Positions 55,945 through 64,000 of a stretch of 64,000 bases of DNA are shown one piece after another. The translations under genes were made by a program, and so were the position numbers. The DNA lies in NCBI RefSeq assembly GCF_003957515.1, contig NZ_RQXW01000019.1, forward strand, positions 1-64,000, given 5' to 3'. This stretch comes from Amphritea opalescens. Its GTDB lineage: Bacteria > Pseudomonadota > Gammaproteobacteria > Pseudomonadales > Balneatricaceae. Within the stretch, counting starts at the first letter, position 1. The number at the start of each line of letters is the position of its first letter. The notes beneath the pieces were generated by a model. That model had not been told where the DNA came from. It worked only from the letters and a program-made list of their open reading frames with translations, and ran no database searches.

Positions 55945-58533
55945 TTAAAGGGTACGCTGAACTTCAATGGTATCGAAGACTTCGATCTGATCACCGACCT
56001 TCACATCATTATAGTTCTTAACGCCGATACCGCATTCCATGCCCTGACGAACGTCAGCCACGTTATCTTTAAAGCGACGCAGGGATTCCAGCTCACCTTC
56101 ATAGATAACAACGTTTTCACGCAATACGCGGATACGCTTGTTACGGAAAACAGAACCTTCAGTCACCATACAACCGGCAACTGCACCGATCTTAGGTGCA
56201 CGGAAGACATCACGTACTTCAGCAATACCGACAATCTGTTCCTTAAACTCAGGAGACAGCAAACCAGTCATCGCTAACTTAACATCATCGATGATGTCGT
56301 AGATAACGCTGTAATAACGTAGTTCGATACCTTCACGCTCAACGATCGCACGGGCCTGTGCATCAGCACGGACGTTAAAGCCGATCATGATTGAGCTAGA
56401 GGCAACCGCAAGGTTCGCATCGGTTTCAGCAATACCACCGACACCACCGGAAACGACATTCACCTTAACTTCATCGGTGCTCAGTTCCATCAACGAGCTG
56501 GTCAGTGCTTCAAGAGAACCACGTACGTCCGCTTTAAGGATGATGTTAAGTGTTTTAACATCGCCCGCTTGCATGTTCTCGAACAGGTTCTCAAGTTTCG
56601 CCTGCTGCTGACGCTGCAGTTTAATTTCACGGTATTTACCCTGACGGAACAAGGCCACTTCACGGGCTTTCTTCTCGTTAGAGACAACAGTGAATTCATC
56701 ACCTGCACCTGGCGTACCATCTAGACCGAGGATCTCAACGGGAATAGAAGGTCCAGCGGTTTTAACCGGCTTACCATTTTCATCCAGCATCGCACGCACA
56801 CGACCATACTGCAGTCCGGCCAGAACGATATCGCCCTGTTTCAGGGTACCATTCTGAACCAACAGTGTTGCAACGGGACCACGTCCTTTATCCAGACGGG
56901 ATTCAACCACCACACCACGGCCCGGTGCTTCAGGGATCGCTTTCAATTCAAGCAATTCTGCTTGCATCAATACGGCATCCAGCAGTGCATCGATACCTTC
57001 ACCGGTTTTAGCGGAAACGTTGACGAACTGAACATCACCACCCCACTCTTCCGGCAAGACATCCCGCTGCGCCAGTTCGTTCTTAACACGTTCTGGATCA
57101 GCGTCTTCTTTATCGATTTTGTTAACCGCGATAACCAATGGCACGCCAGCAGATTTCGCATGGTTAACCGCTTCTTCGGTCTGAGGCATAACACCATCAT
57201 CCGCCGCGACAACCAAAATAACGATATCCGTCAGCTGTGCACCACGGGCACGCATCGCCGTAAAGGCCGCGTGTCCCGGTGTATCCAAGAAGCTGACCAT
57301 ACCGTGGCCAGTTTCAACGTGATAAGCACCGATATGCTGGGTAATACCACCGGACTCGCCAGCAGCAACACGGGTTTTACGAATATAATCCAGCAGCGAT
57401 GTTTTACCGTGGTCAACGTGACCCATAACGGTAACAACAGGAGCACGCTCGACCTGCTCACCAGCAATCTCTTCAGCAGCACCAGCGCTTTCGATCAACT
57501 GATCTTCAACGGTGTTCGCTTGCATCGCAACAGCAGTGTGACCCATCTCTTCAACTACCAGAGTGGCCGTGTCCTGATCAATCACAGAGTTGATGGTCGC
57601 CATCGCCCCCATCTTGAACATCACTTTAATCACATCGGCCGCTTTAACGGACATCTTCTTCGCCAGTTCAGCCACGGTAATGGATTCAGGAATCCCAACC
57701 TCGTGGATAACCGGTGCAGTAGGACGCTCGAACGCTTGCACGTTTGAGCTAGTCATACCGCGCTGAACGGGTTTACCGCGACGATTACCGTCACGACCGC
57801 CAGGTTTACGGGACAGGCGCTTATCGCCACCTTTACGGCCCGCAGCAGGTTTATCTTGGCTACGGAAGTTTTTCTCCCGAGCTGGCTTACGATCTTGCTT
57901 CGGCGCGTTGGCATTTGCATTCGCCGCAGGCGCAGGAGCATTGGCTGCCGGCGCACCAGAGCGTGGTGCATGGGTTTTCTTCGCCGCAGGCTTAGCCATA
58001 GACGGTTTAGAAACAGCCGCCTTAGGTTCACCCGGCTTGCCTGGGTTAGCCGGTTTAGCAGCACCGCTGTCGCGGGCAGCTTTTGCTTTCGCTTCTTGTT
58101 CGGCTTTTACACGCGCTTCTTCACGCTGCTTTTCTTGTGCCGCCTGAAGTTCAGCATCCCGACGGGCCTGAACATCAAGTTCTGCCTGAAGGTTATTGCC
58201 TTTTGCATTAGCGGTGGATGTTTCTTCAACATCGGCACGCTTAACATAGGTGCGTTTCTTGCGCACTTCTACATTGATAGTTTTCTTACCTGCAGCACCA
58301 GACACTTTAAGTTGACTGGTTGTTTTACGCTTAAGCGTAATCTTCTTAGGTTCACCATCGGATTTTTCACCGTGGCTACGCTTAAGATGGTTTAGCAGTT
58401 TTTGACGTTCATCTTCTGTTACGGAAGCAACTTCATTTTTACCTGCAATACCTGCTTCTTTCATCTGCGTAAGCAAACGATCAACGGGAACGCCAACTAC
58501 TTCGGCTAGCTGTTTTACTGTGACTTCTGCCAT
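55945..58533 (-). CDS. infB: Translation initiation factor IF-2
   Basis: The 862-residue protein has N-terminal IF-2N motifs ([18 protein letters not shown]), a long Ala/Lys/Pro-rich linker and a second N-domain. The GTPase has [30 protein letters not shown] and [10 protein letters not shown]-terminal domains end EVQRTL. It delivers fMet-tRNA to the 30S subunit, with its initiator tRNA gene in the same block. Confidence 0.98.
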   Translation of the reverse strand: MAEVTVKQLAEVVGVPVDRLLTQMKEAGIAGKNEVASVTEDERQKLLNHLKRSHGEKSDGEPKKITLKRKTTSQLKVSGAAGKKTINVEVRKKRTYVKRADVEETSTANAKGNNLQAELDVQARRDAELQAAQEKQREEARVKAEQEAKAKAARDSGAAKPANPGKPGEPKAAVSKPSMAKPAAKKTHAPRSGAPAANAPAPAANANANAPKQDRKPAREKNFRSQDKPAAGRKGGDKRLSRKPGGRDGNRRGKPVQRGMTSSNVQAFERPTAPVIHEVGIPESITVAELAKKMSVKAADVIKVMFKMGAMATINSVIDQDTATLVVEEMGHTAVAMQANTVEDQLIESAGAAEEIAGEQVERAPVVTVMGHVDHGKTSLLDYIRKTRVAAGESGGITQHIGAYHVETGHGMVSFLDTPGHAAFTAMRARGAQLTDIVILVVAADDGVMPQTEEAVNHAKSAGVPLVIAVNKIDKEDADPERVKNELAQRDVLPEEWGGDVQFVNVSAKTGEGIDALLDAVLMQAELLELKAIPEAPGRGVVVESRLDKGRGPVATLLVQNGTLKQGDIVLAGLQYGRVRAMLDENGKPVKTAGPSIPVEILGLDGTPGAGDEFTVVSNEKKAREVALFRQGKYREIKLQRQQQAKLENLFENMQAGDVKTLNIILKADVRGSLEALTSSLMELSTDEVKVNVVSGGVGGIAETDANLAVASSSIMIGFNVRADAQARAIVEREGIELRYYSVIYDIIDDVKLAMTGLLSPEFKEQIVGIAEVRDVFRAPKIGAVAGCMVTEGSVFRNKRIRVLRENVVIYEGELESLRRFKDNVADVRQGMECGIGVKNYNDVKVGDQIEVFDTIEVQRTL

Positions 58534-58556
58534 CTGGGTTTATCTCCTCCGTTGAC

Positions 58557-60044
58557 TTATTCTTCGTCCGCAAACCATGGGGCGCGCGCAGTCATAATTA
58601 GCGCTGCAGCCTTTTCTTTATCTAGCTCTTTAACATCAAGCAGGTCTTCAACCGCTTGTTCAGCTAGATCTTCCATGGTCACGATACCTTTACTAGCCAG
58701 AACATAGGCTAGATGACGTTCCATACCCTCCATTTCCAGCAGGTCTTGAGCAGGCTCAACATTCAGCGCCTCTTCATTGGCCAGCTCGAGATTGAGCAGA
58801 GCGTCTTTCGCGCGGGTGCGCAGTTCATCAACAATCTCTTCATCGAAACCTTCGATTTCGAGCATTTCATCTGCCGGTACGTAGGCAACCTCTTCTAATG
58901 AGGTAAAGCCTTCATCTACCAATATGCCGGCAATATCATCATCTACATCCAAGTGCTGAGAGAACAGCTCAAGAATGGAACCGGTTTCAGACTGCTGCTT
59001 TTCAGCCGCGTCTTCTTCGGTCATAACATTCAGTTTCCAACCTGTCAGCTCAGACGCTAGACGAACATTCTGTCCGCTGCGGCCAATAGCCATTGGCAGG
59101 TTTTCTTCTGCGACAGCTACATCCATTGAGCGGGAATCTTCATCGACAACAATCGATGCCACTTCCGCCGGTGACATAGCATTGATCACCAACTGTGCTG
59201 GGTTATCATCCCAAAGAATGATATCAACACGCTCGCCGCTTAGTTCATTTGACACGGCTTGAACTCGTGCACCACGCATACCGACACAAGCACCAACAGG
59301 ATCGATACGACCATCATTGGTTTTAACGGCAATCTTCGCCCGAGAGCCTGGATCACGTGAGGCAGCACGAATTTCAATTACTTCTTCTGAAATTTCTGGC
59401 ACTTCAATGCGGAACAGTTCGATCAGCATTTCAGGGCAACTACGGCTCATCGCTAACTGCGGGCCACGTCCTTCGGTACGAATCTCATTCAATACGGCAC
59501 GAACCCGATCGCCCATGCGGTAAGTTTCCCGCGGCAACAGTTGATCACGGGGTAAAACCGCTTCAGCGTTATTACCCAGATCAATAATAATATTGTCCCG
59601 TGTCACCTTCTTGACAGTACCCGAGATCAGTTCGCCCAAACGGCTGCTGTATTGAGCAACAACTTTAGCGCGCTCTGCTTCACGTACTTTCTGCACAATA
59701 ACCTGTTTAGCGGTTTGAGCAGCAATACGGCCAAACTTAACCGATTCAACTTCTTCTTCGTGGATGTCGCCTGGCTGTAGGCTGGTATCAATTTCTTCAG
59801 CCTCCTGCATCGTCAACTCGGTACCCAATAAAGGAACACCTTCGTTGCTTACCACAGCCCAGCGACGGAATGTTTGGTAATCGCCGGTCGCACGGTCGAT
59901 TACAACGCGGATGTCCGCCTCTTCGTCATAACGCTTCTTTGTCGCTGTTGCCAACGCCAATTCAATCGCTTCAAAGATGACCTCTTTGGAAACGTCTTTC
60001 TCGTTAGATACTGCTTCTGCAACCAGTAGAATTTCTTTATTCAT
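58557..60044 (-). CDS. nusA: Transcription termination/antitermination factor NusA
   Basis: The 495-residue protein has an N-terminal polymerase-binding domain ([16 protein letters not shown]), S1 ([20 protein letters not shown]) and KH1/KH2 ([40 protein letters not shown]). Two acidic repeats occupy the C-terminus ([38 protein letters not shown]). It acts in pausing, termination and antitermination. infB follows after 23 bases. Confidence 0.98.
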   Translation of the reverse strand: MNKEILLVAEAVSNEKDVSKEVIFEAIELALATATKKRYDEEADIRVVIDRATGDYQTFRRWAVVSNEGVPLLGTELTMQEAEEIDTSLQPGDIHEEEVESVKFGRIAAQTAKQVIVQKVREAERAKVVAQYSSRLGELISGTVKKVTRDNIIIDLGNNAEAVLPRDQLLPRETYRMGDRVRAVLNEIRTEGRGPQLAMSRSCPEMLIELFRIEVPEISEEVIEIRAASRDPGSRAKIAVKTNDGRIDPVGACVGMRGARVQAVSNELSGERVDIILWDDNPAQLVINAMSPAEVASIVVDEDSRSMDVAVAEENLPMAIGRSGQNVRLASELTGWKLNVMTEEDAAEKQQSETGSILELFSQHLDVDDDIAGILVDEGFTSLEEVAYVPADEMLEIEGFDEEIVDELRTRAKDALLNLELANEEALNVEPAQDLLEMEGMERHLAYVLASKGIVTMEDLAEQAVEDLLDVKELDKEKAAALIMTARAPWFADEE

Positions 60045-60080
60045 ACAACTGCCCCAACCTCAAAATTCAATTCTTTACGC

Positions 60081-60536
60081 TCAGAACTGAGGAACTATGT
60101 TTGCTTTATCAATATGGTCAATCGGTAACAGGTATTCTTCCTGATCGACAACCAGCACAATATCTTCATCCTCAAAACCCTTCAGGACGCCTTTAAAACG
60201 ACGGCGACCATCAAATGGCATTCGCAGTTTTACCTGCAAAACATGCCCGACAAACGCCTTGTACTGTTCCAGCGTAAACAGCGGGCGATCCATCCCCGGC
60301 GAGGACACTTCTAATGTGTATTCTCCGCTAATCGGATCTTCCACATCCAGAATACCGCTCACCTGACGACTCACATTGGCGCAATCATCGACACCAATAC
60401 CATTTTCGGCATCGATATAGATCCGCAGCATACTGTGACGCCCCTGAGATACCATTTCGATACCCCATAACTGATAACCGAGAGCCACCACGGATGGCTC
60501 AATCAGTTCCTGTAACACACTCAACTTTGCTGACAC
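60081..60536 (-). CDS. rimP: Ribosome maturation factor RimP
   Basis: The 151-residue protein shows [63 protein letters not shown] and the Sm-like C-terminus ending [11 protein letters not shown]. It assists 30S assembly. GTG 60536 is the likely start: AGAGG stands 8 bases upstream and length matches Pseudomonas RimP (152). The frame extends to 60596 without such a site. Confidence 0.95.
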   Translation of the reverse strand: MSAKLSVLQELIEPSVVALGYQLWGIEMVSQGRHSMLRIYIDAENGIGVDDCANVSRQVSGILDVEDPISGEYTLEVSSPGMDRPLFTLEQYKAFVGHVLQVKLRMPFDGRRRFKGVLKGFEDEDIVLVVDQEEYLLPIDHIDKANIVPQF

Positions 60537-60621
60537 GCAAAAACCTCTAAACCTACTTTTTAGGCAAACAAAAAATGGGTCAAAGACCCATTCCACATAC
60601 GACCTCTGGGCCGCAAGTACG

Positions 60622-60643
60622 AAAAAGCCCCTAAAAAGGGGCC
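60622..60643 (-). terminator. Hairpin between tRNA-fMet and rimP
   Basis: On the minus strand GCCCCT pairs with AGGGGC across TTTT, followed by five T residues. It could end part of the transcripts from the tRNA-fMet promoter before rimP. Confidence 0.7.
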
Positions 60644-60665
60644 AATCAACGTACTACTTGATCGA

Positions 60666-60725
60666 CAATTTCAGATCCATCACTGATTGAACAGTCTTCT
60701 GAAATTGGTAGCGGGAACCCTTCCC
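60666..60725 (-). repeat. Structured spacer carrying a copy of the tRNA-fMet 3' end
   Basis: CAATTTCAGA (60666-60675) pairs with TCTGAAATTG (60698-60707). TGGTAGCGGG at 60706-60715 repeats the complement of the tRNA-fMet 3' end (60825-60834), 119 bases away, with GAAAT before both. GGGAA/TTCCC (60713-60725) folds next to it. Confidence 0.6.
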
Positions 60726-60824
60726 GAAGGATATAGACTGACAGGCAAGCTATACCTGATCAGATTCCTTATAACCTTCAAGAGTTCGTAATAAAACTCT
60801 TGTTTCTGATTGACCATTAAGAAA

Positions 60825-60901
<77 letters not shown>

Positions 60902-60917
60902 TCAGAAATCGGCGAGA

Positions 60918-60946
60918 ATTATACTCCCACAACCATTCTAGTTCAA
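60918..60946 (-). promoter_or_regulatory. Sigma-70 promoter of tRNA-fMet/rimP operon
   Basis: On the minus strand TTGAAC (60946-60941) and a perfect TATAAT (60923-60918) are separated by 17 bases. Transcription would start near 60911, about 10 bases before the tRNA. Confidence 0.88.
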
Positions 60947-61111
60947 GGACAGCTTCCAACTGATTACCCACAATCAGCAAAACACCATCAGCGCTCGCTC
61001 ATGAGTAACATCTGCAATACCAATCCCTTGAAGCTTAGACAAAAATCTTACCGACTTCTTAAATATAGCGCCGCCGAAACGCAGATAAAACGCTCACCCA
61101 ATTTTTTAAAC
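60947..61111. other. Spacer between tRNA-fMet promoter and the repeat array
   Basis: It holds no gene. Near 61048-61110 two decayed fragments resemble the unit boundary (CTTCTTAAATATAGCGCCG and a broken terminator), suggesting older copies. Confidence 0.5.
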
Positions 61112-61687
61112 TGGGTACTGACAATGCGCTCGTCATTGGGCGCTGGAGCTTACGACAGCGGCCCAAAGGACTTCATCGCAGGGGAACCAACGCGGGACGA
61201 TAGTCCCGCCAAGGCACAGACGAAAAAAAAGCGCTCACAAAGCGCTTCTTTAAATATGGTGCCGACAATGTGATTTTCATTGGGCGCTGGAGCTTGCGAC
61301 AGCGGTCAGAAGGACTTCATCCCAGATGAACCAACGCGGGACGATAGCCCCGCCAAGGCACAGACGAAAAAAAACGCTCACAGAGCGCTTCTTTAAATAT
61401 GGTGCCGACAATGCGCTTTTCATTGGGCGCTAGAGCTTGCGACAGCGGTCCGAAGGACTTCATCGCAGATAAACCAACGCGGGACGATAGTCCCGCCAAG
61501 ACACAGACGAAAAAAAAGCGCTCACAGAGCGCTTCTTTAAATATGGTGCCGACAATGTGCTTTTCATTGGGCGCTGGAGCTTGCGACAACGGTCCGAAGG
61601 ACTTCATCGCAGATGAACCAACGCGGGACGATAGTCCCGCCAAGGCACAGACGAAAAAAAAGCGCTCACAGAGCGCTTCTTTAAATA
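61112..61687 (-). repeat. Four tandem ~144-bp units derived from the tRNA-Leu 3' end and terminator
   Basis: Units begin at 61112, 61257, 61400 and 61544, and the real tRNA end at 61688 continues the spacing (145, 143, 144, 144). On the minus strand each holds a 9-base copy of the tRNA-Leu 3' end (TCGGCACCA, degenerate in the 61112 unit). A terminator hairpin (AAGCGCT with AGCGCTT, then a run of T) and a second hairpin (GCGGGAC-TATC-GTCCCGC) follow. Further degenerate pieces reach back to about 61048. Frames across it (for example 61317-61643) repeat with the unit and are not likely genes. Confidence 0.88.
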
Positions 61688-61774
61688 TGGTGCCGAAGGC
61701 GGGACTTGAACCCGCACGACCATTAGGTCACCACCCCCTCAAGATGGCGTGTCTACCAATTCCACCACTTCGGC
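61688..61774 (-). tRNA. tRNA-Leu (GAG)
   Basis: The 87-base gene begins GCCGAAGTGGTGGAATTGG and ends CCTTCGGCACCA. The anticodon loop CTTGAGG gives GAG. The long variable arm of class II tRNAs is present and CCA is encoded. It follows secG and is probably cut from the same transcript. Confidence 0.96.
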
Positions 61775-61786
61775 ATAAAACGAGGT

Positions 61787-62152
61787 TTACTCAGCAGGCG
61801 GTACGTCCGCATCACCTGTTGGTAATTTTTGCTCTTCCAGAACAGGCACTTGATCCACCTGATCCGCGGCACTTTGTATCAGTTCTGCCGCTGGAATACC
61901 AGCATCATTTACAGATACAGCCTTATCTTTTGCATATACCGCCAACACAAAGCTGGTGATAAATAAACCGGTTGCAATAATCGCTGTCATACGACTCAAG
62001 AATGAACCGGATCCCTGACTACCAAAAACTGTCTGAGATGCGCCTGCACCAAACGAAGCACCGGCTTCAGCGCCTTTGCCCTGCTGCAATAACACCAGAG
62101 CAATAATGGCAACAGCCAGTAGAACATGTACAGCAAGAACCAGAGTTTCCAT
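61787..62152 (-). CDS. secG: Preprotein translocase subunit SecG
   Basis: The 121-residue protein has two membrane helices ([20 protein letters not shown] and [17 protein letters not shown]) with the conserved loop [22 protein letters not shown]. It is an accessory subunit of SecYEG. The acidic C-terminal tail is longer than E. coli SecG's. It lies 12 bases after tpiA. Confidence 0.95.
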   Translation of the reverse strand: METLVLAVHVLLAVAIIALVLLQQGKGAEAGASFGAGASQTVFGSQGSGSFLSRMTAIIATGLFITSFVLAVYAKDKAVSVNDAGIPAAELIQSAADQVDQVPVLEEQKLPTGDADVPPAE

Positions 62153-62164
62153 CTATTTTTCCAC

Positions 62165-62929
62165 TTACTTACGACTTTCTGTCGCCGCGGCGCAGATCGT
62201 CAGGAATTCGTCAGCTTTCAGTGATGCGCCACCAATCAAACCACCATCAATATCCTGCTGAGCCAAAAGCTCAGCTGCATTGCCGGCATTCATACTACCG
62301 CCATACAAAATTGATAGCTGATCAGCGATATCTGCATCACGTTCAGCAAGTTGCGCACGGATAGCAGCATGTACTTCCTGCGCCTGCTCTGGGGTTGCTG
62401 TCAAACCTGTACCAATAGCCCAAACAGGTTCGTATGCAATCACCACAGAGGCAAAATCTTTAACACCCACTCGCTGCAATACCGCATCTATCTGTGCAGC
62501 TACCAACGTCAGTGTTTCACCCGCGTCACGCTGCTCTAGAGTTTCACCAACACAAAGTATCGGTATCAATCCTGCTGCTAGGGTTGCAGCTACTTTCTCA
62601 GCTACGTCACTATTTGACTCAGCAAATAGGCTACGCCGCTCAGAATGACCCAGAATGACATACTCACACCCTAGATCCTGCAGCATCGCTAACGAACACT
62701 CGCCAGTATAAGCACCCATCGGTTGCGAAGAAACATTTTGCGCACCCAATGCAATCGGCGCATCACCTAACTGCTGCTTAACCTGAGCAAGGTAGACAGC
62801 AGGCGGACAGACTAATGTCACCAGACCATCAACTGCAGGTACACCCGCGGTGAGGCTTTCCAGCAATGTCTTAATCGACTTACTGGTGCCGTTCATTTTC
62901 CAATTTCCGGCGACTATCGTCTTACGCAT
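62165..62929 (-). CDS. tpiA: Triosephosphate isomerase
   Basis: The 254-residue TIM barrel has GNWKMNG (Lys), ILGHSERR (His), AYEPVWAIGTG (catalytic Glu) and the phosphate loop ILYGGSMN. It interconverts DHAP and GAP in glycolysis. ATG 62929 is preceded by GAGGGGA; an earlier in-frame ATG at 62959 is not needed. Order glmM-tpiA-secG is typical. Confidence 0.98.
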   Translation of the reverse strand: MRKTIVAGNWKMNGTSKSIKTLLESLTAGVPAVDGLVTLVCPPAVYLAQVKQQLGDAPIALGAQNVSSQPMGAYTGECSLAMLQDLGCEYVILGHSERRSLFAESNSDVAEKVAATLAAGLIPILCVGETLEQRDAGETLTLVAAQIDAVLQRVGVKDFASVVIAYEPVWAIGTGLTATPEQAQEVHAAIRAQLAERDADIADQLSILYGGSMNAGNAAELLAQQDIDGGLIGGASLKADEFLTICAAATESRK

Positions 62930-63015
62930 GAGTTCCCCTCTGTGCAAAGCGGCGCACATAGTAACGAGTTTCCTGATAAGTTACAAGCAACTAGCGCACA
63001 CAAAATGATAAAAAT

Positions 63016-64000
63016 TCAGAGTGCTTGTCGCACAACCTCGGCTAATTCCTGACACAGGCCTTCAACCCAAGCCTCATCATCACCTTCTACCATCACTCTA
63101 ACTAATGGCTCAGTGCCCGAAGGGCGTAATAATACCCGCCCACGCTCACCTAAGCGAGACTCAATATCGGCCACGGCTAACTGCACCTCTGGCAGAGCAA
63201 GCACGTCGATTTTATCCGTCAAGCGCACATTGATCATCGTTTGCGGCATTTTACCCATTGCCGACTTAAGCGTATACAACGAGCTCTGCTCGTCGGCAAT
63301 CGCTTTCAACACCTGCAGCGCGGCAACAATACCGTCTCCCGTGGAGGTTAACTGCCGACAGATCAGATGGCCCGACGACTCCCCACCAAGAAACCAATCA
63401 TGGGCAATCATCTGTTCCAGCACATAGCGATCGCCAACCTTCGCCCGCACAAAAGGAATGTTGGCTTGTTTCAACCCTTGCTCTAAACCGAAGTTGCTCA
63501 TCAGCGTACCGACAACACCACCGCTGAGCTGATCTTTTTTGTGCAGCGCCATCGCTATAATAAAGAGCAGTTCATCTCCATCGACCTGCTGACCTAGATG
63601 ATCCACCATGATGAGACGATCTCCGTCGCCATCTAGCGCAATACCCAGATCGGCCTGTTGCTCAACTACCGTTTGCTGCAGCAATGCCGTCGACGTCGCC
63701 CCACAGGCCTCATTAATGTTAATACCATCGGGAGATGAGCCGATTTCGACCACTAATGCACCCAACTCACGGAATACTTTCGGGGCAATATGGTAGGTAG
63801 CACCATTAGCGCAATCGACAACGATCTTCAAACCTTTGAGGCTCAGATCGCCCGAAACGGTGCCTTTACAAAATTCAATATAACGCCCCGCCGCATCTTC
63901 AATCCTTTGCGCCTTACCCAGCTCAGCCGCTTCCACCGTGGTCATCGCCATATCCATCTGCGCTTCAATAGCGTGCTCGATAGCATCCGGCAATTTGGTA
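63016..64000 (-). CDS. glmM: Phosphoglucosamine mutase, C-terminal part (runs off the window)
   Basis: Three of four domains are present. The metal loop reads [15 protein letters not shown], the sugar-recognition loop GGESSGHLI and the phosphate site [15 protein letters not shown]. The N-terminus with the phosphoserine lies beyond 64000. It makes glucosamine-1-phosphate for cell-wall precursors. Frame and motifs are intact in what is seen. Confidence 0.95.
   Translation of the reverse strand, partial: TKLPDAIEHAIEAQMDMAMTTVEAAELGKAQRIEDAAGRYIEFCKGTVSGDLSLKGLKIVVDCANGATYHIAPKVFRELGALVVEIGSSPDGININEACGATSTALLQQTVVEQQADLGIALDGDGDRLIMVDHLGQQVDGDELLFIIAMALHKKDQLSGGVVGTLMSNFGLEQGLKQANIPFVRAKVGDRYVLEQMIAHDWFLGGESSGHLICRQLTSTGDGIVAALQVLKAIADEQSSLYTLKSAMGKMPQTMINVRLTDKIDVLALPEVQLAVADIESRLGERGRVLLRPSGTEPLVRVMVEGDDEAWVEGLCQELAEVVRQAL

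Noticed and set aside
56962-58395. Long plus-strand frames inside infB (for example 56962-57747 and 57856-58395)
   Set aside because: They are shadows of infB. The minus-strand frame carries all IF-2 motifs without interruption.
60706-60775. A second tRNA gene downstream of tRNA-fMet
   Set aside because: Only about ten bases of the 3' end are repeated. No cloverleaf or anticodon arm can be drawn.
61112-61687. Possible CRISPR array
   Set aside because: The units are about 144 bp and almost identical along their whole length, with no unique spacers, and no cas genes are near.
61317-61959. Repeated open frames across the tRNA-Leu array (minus 61317-61643, plus 61399-61959)
   Set aside because: The unit length is close to a multiple of three, so frames stay open through the repeats. 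The frames cross terminators and a tRNA gene and have no ribosome-binding site.

Overview
The window is from a gammaproteobacterium, most likely a marine Oceanospirillales-type bacterium; I cannot fix the genus. The evidence is gene order. Three blocks have the same layout as in Pseudomonas and relatives: tyrS / M23 peptidase / anmK / erpA / argC; sfsA / aminotransferase / dksA / gluQRS / cbrA / cbrB / pcnB / folK / panB / panC; and glmM / tpiA / secG / tRNA-Leu / tRNA-fMet / rimP / nusA / infB / rbfA / truB / rpsO / pnp. Coding is dense, and most genes are housekeeping.

Layout. 1-1.7 kb: the start of an IS1182-type transposase running off the left edge, then a lipoprotein built of repeats. 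1.8-10.3 kb: tyrS, an OapA/M23 cell-wall peptidase, anmK, a nitric-oxide block (nsrR, hmp, a hemerythrin gene and a divergent small membrane protein, with two NsrR-type palindromes), erpA and argC. 10.4-17.1 kb: a ClC-family protein, thiE, hemL, a membrane protein, and a two-gene signalling unit (REC-CheC-like protein plus PAS-GGDEF). 17.1-21.0 kb: a visibly AT-richer TRAP transporter operon flanked by IS30 and IS5 remnants. 21.3-24.8 kb: a periplasmic delta-class carbonic anhydrase, a two-gene membrane unit and a cold-shock gene. 25-34.6 kb: mrcB and a TPR lipoprotein, a kinase-like ATPase, tonB-hmuU-hmuV, a Rieske protein, sfsA and an aminotransferase.

34.9-45.1 kb is the dksA-gluQRS-cbrX-cbrA-cbrB-pcnB-folK-panBC block. 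The 555-base gap between cbrB and pcnB holds the most interesting signal in the window: a cluster of GTAACA/TGTTAC half-sites, a well-spaced sigma-54 promoter and, downstream, a non-coding stretch with several A-rich motifs. This is the position and architecture of the Pseudomonas CrcZ RNA, which is activated by CbrB and titrates Hfq/Crc in catabolite repression. CbrA, CbrB and the proposed RNA would form one carbon-control module.

45.4-51.8 kb: a thiolase, a tandem PTPS-like protein, rsuA, rsmC, a YciC-like protein, a SnoaL-like protein, a Fur-box-controlled cysteine-containing small protein and creA. 51.8-64 kb: the transcription/translation block on the minus strand. Between the two tRNA genes lie four tandem units of about 144 bp. 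Each carries a copy of the tRNA-Leu 3' end and its terminator.
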